Source: Methanomassiliicoccaceae archaeon UBA72 (lineage in GTDB: Archaea > Thermoplasmatota > Thermoplasmata > Methanomassiliicoccales > Methanomethylophilaceae). Taken from it: a stretch of DNA of 12,665 bases. The notes under the pieces are model-generated. The model did no database searches and was not told where the DNA came from. It saw only the letters and a program-made list of their open reading frames with translations. Below, piece after piece: positions 7,917 to 12,665 of the stretch (its first letter is position 1; the number at the start of each line of letters is the position of its first letter). The translations under genes were made by a program, and so were the position numbers. The stretch spans positions 1 through 12,665 of the forward strand of contig DAVO01000027.1 of NCBI GenBank assembly GCA_002509405.1, given 5' to 3'.

Positions 7917-9040
7917 CAGATCAGCCCCGCTTCGCGCATGGAGTCCCGTACGGCTTCCTTCTGCTCTTCCGACATCTCCTTCCCGGACATCCTGGACCTG
8001 AAGAACTCGTTGAACCGCTCCTCGAAGTCTATCTTCTCGAAATGCTCCTCGTCTATCTCCCCGACGCTCCCGTCGCCCTTGGAGAGTATCTCGAGCGAGA
8101 TCACGTTGGGATATACGTCCCTGAGCTTCTGCATTGGATCGAGCGGATCGTCCTCCAGCCTTACGTGGTAGAAGTCTTCTTTGTTCTCTGAGCGCTTCCC
8201 TTCGGCCAGCAGCCGGTCCAACGGACCTTTGATGACCTTCAGGTCCCTCAGGGGCTTCAACGGTACTTCCGTGACGTTCACATAGTCGCCAATCTCGATC
8301 AGGGTCACCGATTTATTCTTGGAGCATTCCGACGTCGAATATTTCAGAGGGGACCCGCTGTAACGGACGGTCTCCCTTCCGACCGACTGAGGGATGTGAA
8401 GGTGCCCCAGCGCCACATAGTCGAAACGGTCGAACAGGGCATACGGCATCATCTCCGCAGTGCCGACATAGGCGGACTCGGAATCGGACATCTGCGGCGC
8501 CGAGGTCCCGCTTACGAACTGGTGTGTGATCAATATCTTTTTGTTATTTCCAGACAGGTCGGTATGGGATATCGCAGAGCCCACAGCATCGCCGAAAGAC
8601 GATATCTTCTCGTCCCCGTAGATCCTGGAGACATTGACAGGTCTGATGAAGGGGAGCATGAACACGTCTACGGATCCGCCGTTTTTCTCTAATGTGAATT
8701 TATCCAGCTTCCCGTCGAAGATGCTGCATATGTGCAGTCCGGCACGGTCGAATATCTTGCTGCCGAAACTCAGTTTTTCAGGGGAGTCGTGGTTCCCGCT
8801 TATCATGAATATTTCTATTCCCGATCCGAGCAGCTCCGTCAGGAACTCGTCCAGCAACAAAGACGATTCGCCGCTGGGTGATGCGCTGTCATAGACGTCT
8901 CCCGCGATGAGGACGGCGTCCGCATGTTCGTCACGGGCAATGGCCGCAATCTGCCTGAGGATGAACCTCTGGTCCTCCTCGAGGTTCATCTCCTTGAGCT
9001 TCTTTCCTATGTGAAGGTCTGCGATATGGATAAACTTCAT
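7916..9040 (-). CDS. sbcD: Nuclease SbcCD subunit D (Mre11-like metallophosphoesterase)
   Basis: A 374-residue Mn-dependent nuclease partner of SbcC, acting as 3'-5' exonuclease and hairpin endonuclease at DNA ends. All metallophosphoesterase motifs are present: ADLHIGK (D8, H10), GDVYD (D48), SGNHDSP (N83, H84), the ligand H173 in LITHQF, and GHLH (H213, H215). A bacterial-style YSGSPLKYS segment follows. The C-terminal capping and SbcC-binding part (about 270-374) ends in charged helices. The ATG at 9038-9040 is the right start because MKFIHIAD is the canonical family N-terminus and GTGAGG on the minus strand gives a ribosome binding site about 6 bases upstream. The gene is first in a two-gene operon with sbcC, overlapping it by one base. 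A TTAATTAAT box about 30 bases upstream is the likely promoter. No damage to any motif is seen. Confidence 0.96.
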   Translation of the reverse strand: MKFIHIADLHIGKKLKEMNLEEDQRFILRQIAAIARDEHADAVLIAGDVYDSASPSGESSLLLDEFLTELLGSGIEIFMISGNHDSPEKLSFGSKIFDRAGLHICSIFDGKLDKFTLEKNGGSVDVFMLPFIRPVNVSRIYGDEKISSFGDAVGSAISHTDLSGNNKKILITHQFVSGTSAPQMSDSESAYVGTAEMMPYALFDRFDYVALGHLHIPQSVGRETVRYSGSPLKYSTSECSKNKSVTLIEIGDYVNVTEVPLKPLRDLKVIKGPLDRLLAEGKRSENKEDFYHVRLEDDPLDPMQKLRDVYPNVISLEILSKGDGSVGEIDEEHFEKIDFEERFNEFFRSRMSGKEMSEEQKEAVRDSMREAGLI

Positions 9041-9062
9041 GAGATCCTCACTCAGAGCGTCG

Positions 9063-9079
9063 TTTCAATTAATTAATGA
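9063..9079 (-). promoter_or_regulatory. Probable TATA box of sbcD-sbcC
   Basis: The minus strand reads CATTAATTAATTGAAA about 25-38 bases upstream of the sbcD ATG, the position of an archaeal TATA box for a transcript starting a few bases before the gene. It is the only clearly AT-rich element directly upstream. Transcription could also come from farther upstream through the dapB-like remnant. Confidence 0.4.
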
Positions 9080-9137
9080 GTCGGCGTTTTCTTACTGTTT
9101 CGTGGTCGTCCAGACATCGGCCGTATTTGTTTTCGAA

Positions 9138-9305
9138 CTAAAACTGCGGATTGTAAGAATCTTTTTGGTACCGTTCGTAATCCGATGAGGCATCATGATA
9201 TTCAGCAGATTCTTCGACATTCCGCCGGAGGGTCAGGATGCGGCGTATGATAAGGCTGCCCATCTTTCCGCAAGCGCCGACCAGCGCGACTCTCACATCG
9301 GTCAT
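9138..9305 (-). pseudogene. Truncated dapB-like gene (Rossmann N-terminus only)
   Basis: A 55-codon reading frame from ATG 9305 to a TAG at 9138-9140. Its first 24 residues begin MTDVRVALVGACGKMGSLII, a Rossmann beta-alpha unit with a GAxGxMG nucleotide-binding motif. This matches the start of 4-hydroxy-tetrahydrodipicolinate reductase (DapB, lysine and diaminopimelate pathway) better than other dehydrogenases I considered. A very good ribosome binding site (GGGAGGAG, plus-strand 9311-9318) precedes it. After residue 24 the likeness stops and the rest is hydrophilic and unrecognisable. DapB is normally about 250-270 residues, so most of the protein, including its catalytic domain, is missing. 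If TAG were read through, the frame would continue 22 more codons to TAA at 9069-9071, again without recognisable DapB sequence. The fragment points in the same direction as sbcD. The assignment rests on a short motif and is tentative. Confidence 0.5.
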
Positions 9306-9310
9306 CCTTA

Positions 9311-9318
9311 CTCCTCCC
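9311..9318 (-). promoter_or_regulatory. Strong ribosome binding site of the dapB-like remnant
   Basis: GGGAGGAG on the minus strand, 5 bases before the ATG at 9305, is the best Shine-Dalgarno match noticed in the window. It shows that the remnant begins at a genuine former start codon rather than at a chance ATG. Confidence 0.6.
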
Positions 9319-9486
9319 TCTCGGCCGTCATGTCGAAGCAGTGCCCGAAGCAGAATAATGAAGCGACCTCAAATGCGATTTTATCACGCAGTCCATGTTC
9401 ATGTGTATCGAAACGCAGTCTGAACAGAGATATTTAACGGGTGGCGTAGCGGGTTGAAAAACCGCATAGTACGCAAACCCGTATCT

Positions 9487-9527
9487 CGGTCGCACCCGCA
9501 TACGGAAGACTGTTTTCAGTGCGACCG
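9487..9527 (-). repeat. 9-base inverted repeat after the MFS gene
   Basis: CGGTCGCAC (9487-9495) and GTGCGACCG (9519-9527) are perfectly complementary with a 23-base loop, itself containing a small CCG/CGG stem. It begins about 45 bases after the MFS stop on the minus strand. No T-run follows, so it may be a 3' end or processing hairpin rather than an intrinsic terminator. It also lies upstream of the dapB-like remnant, where it could be regulatory. Confidence 0.4.
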
Positions 9528-9572
9528 TCGTTGACAAAGGGCGCCCCTGCAGTTCTTATACCGTCATCTGGC

Positions 9573-10802
9573 TCAATCTCCGTTCTTGATCATGCGGTCC
9601 ATCTTGATGAAGAGGACGATGGCGACAGCCTCCGCCACAAGTGCGAAGGCGAAGATCCATCCAGTTTGGTTCATATCGTAGAACAGCCCCATCAGCGCCG
9701 CCCCTCCCAGAAGCGCGAGGCCGTAGGAGGCGTTGAACACACCGTAGCCGGTGCCGCGTTTGTGGAACGGCGTCACATCTGCGATGGCCGAACGCATCAC
9801 GGTTTCATGGGTCCCCATGATGATGCCGAAGACCGCCATCCCGACGACTACGAGGGCTACCGAATCGCTCAATGTCAGGATCGGCAGCAGCAAAGTGATC
9901 AACGGCACGAGCGCCAACACAAGGATGCCGCCGGTCTTCCTCCCTGTTTTGATTTTGAGCTTATCATACTTCTTTCCGACGATCAGCGCGGCGATCGCAT
10001 CGACCAGCATCGCGAAGGCGTACAGCAGCGTGATGCCGCCGTCCGACATGATTCCGCTGTCCTTCAGATGGTAGCCCACAGTGCTGAAGTTGACAAAGCC
10101 CAAGGTGCAGAAGAACGCAAAGACGGTGTATGTCCAGAAGATCGGCTTGAGCTTTTCTTTATGATATTCCCTCTTTTCGACTTCGGGGATAAGGCCTTCG
10201 CGCTGTACTTTCCTGTATGCAAGGAATAAGAAGAACATCAGGAGGGCGAACGGTATTATGAGCGTCTGATATCCCAGCTGGTATTCCGGGATGCCGTTCT
10301 TTCCGGCATAATAGAAGATTGCGGTGAAAACGAGCGGTCCTATAAAGGCCCCTACCTGGTCCAAAGCCTCCTGTATGCCGAATGCGGTTCCGACGCCGAC
10401 CTGCTTCTCGGCGACACACGATAAGACCGTATCCTTGGCCGGATTCCTCAGGGCCTTTCCCATCCTCTCCATCAGTATCAGCACTATCAGGATGTTCCAG
10501 CTCATCGTGAGCCCCATCAAGGGCACCACCGCCAGCATCCCGTAGCCGACGAACATGAAGACCCACGGTCTGCCGGTCTTATCCGACAGGACGCCCGCGA
10601 CGAGCCTCAGGGCGTAGCCGAGGAGCTCCCCCATGCCGAACACCACTCCGACCGTGAAAGCGCTCATGCCGAGCAGGTTCAGATACTGGGTGTTTGCGCT
10701 TCTGGCCGATTCATAGACCATGTCGCCGAGCATGCTGATGATACCGAAAATTATGATTACCATAATAGCCGGCGATACACGTTTTCTGATACAGACGTCC
10801 AT
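9573..10802 (-). CDS. Major facilitator superfamily transporter
   Basis: A 409-residue integral membrane protein with about 12 hydrophobic segments, the usual MFS size. The loop 2-3 motif A reads GVLSDKTGRP at 70-79 (D74, R78). The conserved ERMGKALRNPAKD stretch lies at 112-124, and a second motif-A-like loop, KKYDKLKIKTGRK, lies in the middle-to-late part. The first segment carries GDMVYESARS, seen in a broad archaeal and bacterial MFS group of unknown substrate. A polar central loop (about 205-222, VEKREYHKEK) separates the two six-helix halves. The ATG at 10800-10802 is preceded by GGAAGG and a TATA-like box. It appears monocistronic, with an unrelated gene upstream and a 268-base gap downstream to the dapB-like remnant. 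Export of drugs or import of a small solute are both possible; no residue fixes the substrate. Confidence 0.9.
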   Translation of the reverse strand: MDVCIRKRVSPAIMVIIIFGIISMLGDMVYESARSANTQYLNLLGMSAFTVGVVFGMGELLGYALRLVAGVLSDKTGRPWVFMFVGYGMLAVVPLMGLTMSWNILIVLILMERMGKALRNPAKDTVLSCVAEKQVGVGTAFGIQEALDQVGAFIGPLVFTAIFYYAGKNGIPEYQLGYQTLIIPFALLMFFLFLAYRKVQREGLIPEVEKREYHKEKLKPIFWTYTVFAFFCTLGFVNFSTVGYHLKDSGIMSDGGITLLYAFAMLVDAIAALIVGKKYDKLKIKTGRKTGGILVLALVPLITLLLPILTLSDSVALVVVGMAVFGIIMGTHETVMRSAIADVTPFHKRGTGYGVFNASYGLALLGGAALMGLFYDMNQTGWIFAFALVAEAVAIVLFIKMDRMIKNGD

Positions 10803-10824
10803 TATCGGGACCTTCCGGAATCCA

Positions 10825-10877
10825 TCGGATAAATAATCCGGGTTTCAACCCTAAATCTTTGGATTATACAAAACAGG
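10825..10877 (-). promoter_or_regulatory. Promoter region of the MFS gene
   Basis: Two TATA-like boxes face the MFS gene: GGATTATTTATCC (10827-10839, itself a dyad) and TTGTATAATCC near 10861-10873. The first predicts a start a few bases before the ATG. The second predicts a leader of about 38 bases that would include the GGAAGG ribosome binding site. Between them, GGGTTTCAACCC (10840-10851) is a dyad at the BRE position of the first box, so it could be an operator. Confidence 0.4.
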
Positions 10878-11001
10878 TTGTGGCAGATGAAGCAGCCGTT
10901 CATACGATATCCGTCTCCGCAGGCTCCTCGTCGAGGGTAACCGGAATCGGGACGGCGCCCTCGACGAACAGGCCCGGGACCGTACGGTAAGGCACGGCAG
11001 G

Positions 11002-11028
11002 AAAAAGATGCGGAACGTTCTGTGCATC
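11002..11028 (-). terminator. Hairpin plus T5 after the LRR surface protein gene
   Basis: On the minus strand GATGC (11028-11024) pairs with GCATC (11011-11007), enclosing the palindrome GAACGTTC, and TTTTT (11006-11002) follows at once. The element begins 16 bases after the stop codon of the surface protein gene. Hairpin plus oligo-T matches an intrinsic-type terminator. Confidence 0.55.
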
Positions 11029-11043
11029 ACATGCTTCGGCCGT

Positions 11044-12285
11044 TCATCTCTTCGGACGGTCGGCGGCCCATATCGTGACTATGACCATGGCCGCAACGAT
11101 CCCGAACAAAGCGGCCGTCAGCATGTACTCCCCCTCGTCTTCGGCCATCGCCGATATTGTGGTGAAATCGGATTCGCCCGCGATGTTCACGGCCTTCACG
11201 CCGAAATAGTACGTCGTATCCGGGTCGAGGCCCGAAACCGTCGACGTGCAGGCCCCGGTCTTATCGGCCGGCTGCCATCCGGCGCCGTTCTCATCGGTTC
11301 CGAACCATATCTCGTACGTTATCGCGTTGCCGGAGGACGGGGCGGTCCACGAAAGCGTCACCATGCCGTTTCCAGGGGACGCCTCCAGTCCGGCAGGGAT
11401 GCCGGGCGCGGTTACGGGCACGGCGCCGATGCCGCTCCAATACAGGGTGTCGAAGCCCGTATTCCCTTCGATGTAGTACACGGAGGTCTCGACGCCGGTG
11501 TCGGCCCACCTGTCTTCGACGGCGGGCGCATCGCCAAGGAATCCGACAGACTCAAGGGAGGAACAGCCCACGAACGCGCCGTGGCCGATGTCCGTGACGG
11601 TATCGGGTATGACGACGTCTTCAAGCGATAGGCAGTACCCGAAGGCCCAGGGGCCGATGACGGAGACGCCTTCGGGGATTGATATGCTTTCAAGGGAAGA
11701 GCAGTCGTAGAAGGCGTAGCCGCCTACGGCGGTGATATTTTCGCTGATATGCACCTCGGCGAGCGAGGAGCAATTCTGGAAAGTGAAGTCCCTCAGCACC
11801 GTGACGCCGTCCGGGACGGTCACGCCGACGAGGGAGCGGCAGAAGACGAAAGCGGAATCGCCGATGCTGACGACGCTTTCGGGTATATCGACGTACGTGA
11901 GCGAGGAGCAGAAGAAGAAAGCGTAGTCCCCTATGTATTGCAGACCGTCCCCCAGGTCTATGGCCGTGAGGGAAGAGCACCCTCCGAAAGCCCGGTTGCC
12001 GATGTGGGTCACGCCGTCAGGGAGGACGAGCGTCTTGAGATCGGTCTTTCCGCTGAACGCGTAGTCCCCGACGTATTTCACCGTCTTGCCTCCGATGGTG
12101 TCCGGTACGACGACGTCCCCGCCCGGCCCGGCGTAACCGGTTATCCTGACGTAATCGCCGTCCGATTCGGCAGTGAAATCCGTTTCAGGGCTCGAAGCTT
12201 CGGCATAGGCGGTTGAAGCGAAAGGGAATATGAGAGCGACCAGGACGGCCACGGACAATGTGATTGCGCAAAGGGTCTTCCGCAT
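11044..12285 (-). CDS. BspA-like leucine-rich repeat surface protein with fibronectin III domain
   Basis: A 413-residue secreted, membrane-anchored protein. Residues 1-28 form a signal peptide (MRKT, hydrophobic core, cleavage expected after TAYA). Residues 69-252 are eight 23-residue repeats of the LRR_5/BspA type, with a core like IGDYAF..CSSL..V.IP. Residues about 294-382 form a fibronectin type III domain (GIPAGLEAS, VTLSWTAP, TYYFGVKAVN). Residues about 388-407 are a transmembrane helix followed by a short basic tail (DRPKR), leaving the repeats outside the cell. Such proteins mediate adhesion or protein-protein contact in host-associated microbes; the ligand here is unknown. I chose ATG 12285, not the in-frame TTG at 12306, because the TATA box near 12315 predicts a transcript start close to 12288, and because the signal peptide then begins normally. 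It has its own promoter and terminator, so it is monocistronic. Confidence 0.9.
   Translation of the reverse strand: MRKTLCAITLSVAVLVALIFPFASTAYAEASSPETDFTAESDGDYVRITGYAGPGGDVVVPDTIGGKTVKYVGDYAFSGKTDLKTLVLPDGVTHIGNRAFGGCSSLTAIDLGDGLQYIGDYAFFFCSSLTYVDIPESVVSIGDSAFVFCRSLVGVTVPDGVTVLRDFTFQNCSSLAEVHISENITAVGGYAFYDCSSLESISIPEGVSVIGPWAFGYCLSLEDVVIPDTVTDIGHGAFVGCSSLESVGFLGDAPAVEDRWADTGVETSVYYIEGNTGFDTLYWSGIGAVPVTAPGIPAGLEASPGNGMVTLSWTAPSSGNAITYEIWFGTDENGAGWQPADKTGACTSTVSGLDPDTTYYFGVKAVNIAGESDFTTISAMAEDEGEYMLTAALFGIVAAMVIVTIWAADRPKR
11530..12081 (-). repeat. Eight tandem 69-bp LRR_5 coding repeats
   Basis: The repeat domain of the surface protein is built of eight consecutive 69-base units with no insertions. 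Repeat 1 (VKYVGDYAFSGKTDLKTL) lacks the CSSL core. Repeat 5 is the most diverged after it (LRDFTF in place of IGDYAF). Repeats 2, 3, 5, 6 and 8 carry CSSL; repeats 4 and 7 have CRSL and CLSL. The DNA copies are diverged, so this is an old amplification. Confidence 0.8.
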
Positions 12286-12309
12286 GATATCGGGATGGAA
12301 TCGCAATGT

Positions 12310-12320
12310 CGGTTTATAGT
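12310..12320 (-). promoter_or_regulatory. TATA box of the LRR surface protein gene
   Basis: The minus strand reads ACTATAAACC about 30 bases upstream of ATG 12285. Archaeal spacing places transcript start a few bases before that ATG, giving a nearly leaderless mRNA. This agrees with the lack of a visible Shine-Dalgarno. Confidence 0.55.
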
Positions 12321-12550
12321 CTTGGCCATATGCCCGGAGTTTGCAAGCACCGACGTGATTACATTATTTGGAAACGTAATTCCGGTCACGGAATGACAAG
12401 CCTCGTGCATAGAACACGGGTAACGATTAACCAATTCAAAAAACATGGCGGGAGTATGCCATAAAAGAACTTACGTTCCACAGTGTGTGGCAGCGGCGAT
12501 ATTCCAAGAGGTAGATTTCATGCAGAATTCGATGATATTGTACTTTTTGA

Positions 12551-12580
12551 TGCGTAAATATATACGAGCGAGGTTACGCA
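12551..12580 (+). promoter_or_regulatory. TATA box inside a perfect 7-base inverted repeat
   Basis: TAAATATATA (12555-12564) is a strong archaeal TATA-like box. TGCGTAA (12551-12557) overlaps its left edge and the exact complement TTACGCA lies at 12574-12580, so the pair brackets the core promoter with its arms about two helical turns apart (23 bases centre to centre). A start site near 12590 would serve a rightward gene beyond the window. A dimeric regulator binding these arms would block or recruit the basal factors. That role is inferred. Confidence 0.45.
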
Positions 12581-12665
12581 GCGCCGTACCGTACTCGAAT
12601 TCGGACCAGGCGTTACTATACCGCATAGATCCCCTAAATCAATCAACAGTCGCAAAAGAGGAAAA

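Larger units (their letters stand above)
12307..12665. other. Right-end intergenic region
   Basis: It contains the surface protein promoter, a small perfect hairpin ATTCCG-GTCA-CGGAAT (12379-12394), and a rightward TATA region near 12555. A plus-strand frame opens at ATG 12520 after GAGGT and stays open to the window end (48 codons). Its AT-rich codons (ATA, TTA, CTA) and the TATA box inside it argue against coding. The last bases, AGAGGAAAA, could be a ribosome binding site for a gene starting just beyond the window. Confidence 0.45.

Noticed and set aside
9195..9437. 80-codon plus-strand frame opposite the dapB-like remnant
   Set aside because: No ribosome binding site or recognisable sequence; the minus strand carries the Rossmann motif and strong ribosome binding site instead.
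10909..11043. 47-codon in-frame open stretch continuing past the LRR protein stop, ending at TGA 10909
   Set aside because: The protein already ends with a membrane helix and basic tail, and a hairpin plus T5 terminator lies inside the stretch; GC-rich DNA easily stays open this long.
12520..12665. Possible partial gene from ATG 12520, open to the window end, after GAGGT
   Set aside because: Codons are AT-rich and unlike the neighbours, the peptide is unrecognisable, and a TATA box with flanking dyad lies inside it.

Overview
The window looks like chromosomal DNA of an archaeon, most likely a Thermoplasmata methanogen of the Methanomassiliicoccales type. This is an inference. The reasons are TATA-like boxes 25-30 bases upstream of several start codons (leaderless or nearly leaderless transcripts), a mix of archaeal-style and bacterial-style genes, a BspA-like leucine-rich surface protein, and TGA as the stop of all seven intact genes, as expected where TAG is avoided. 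No rRNA, tRNA, CRISPR array or insertion sequence was found.

Layout. Bases 1-2533 (+) hold an SF1 (Upf1/DNA2-like) helicase whose 5' end may lie outside the window, followed after 4 bases by a small transglutaminase-like protein. A 656-base convergent spacer (2534-3189) has an AT-rich, TATA-containing left half and a GC-rich right half (about 2949-3160) full of complementary segments. It is a candidate structured RNA. Bases 3190-4371 (-) encode a solitary AAA/DUF4143 ATPase with its own promoter. After a 419-base spacer comes the tightly coupled sbcD-sbcC pair (7916-9040 and 4791-7916, -), a bacterial-type Mre11-Rad50 nuclease complex for processing DNA ends and hairpins.

Upstream of sbcD is a 55-codon gene remnant (9138-9305, -) with a strong ribosome binding site and a dihydrodipicolinate reductase-like Rossmann N-terminus; it ends at TAG. 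Then come an MFS transporter (9573-10802, -) and a secreted, membrane-anchored BspA-like LRR plus fibronectin III protein (11044-12285, -) that has its own promoter and a hairpin-plus-T-run terminator. The right end (12307-12665) has no convincing gene but carries a rightward TATA box inside a perfect 7-base inverted repeat, probably the control region of a gene beyond the window.

Functionally the window combines genome maintenance (helicase, SbcCD, perhaps the ATPase) with surface and transport genes. I see no coherent multi-gene defence or metabolic cluster. The most interesting unexplained items are the spacer RNA candidate and the truncated dapB-like gene.
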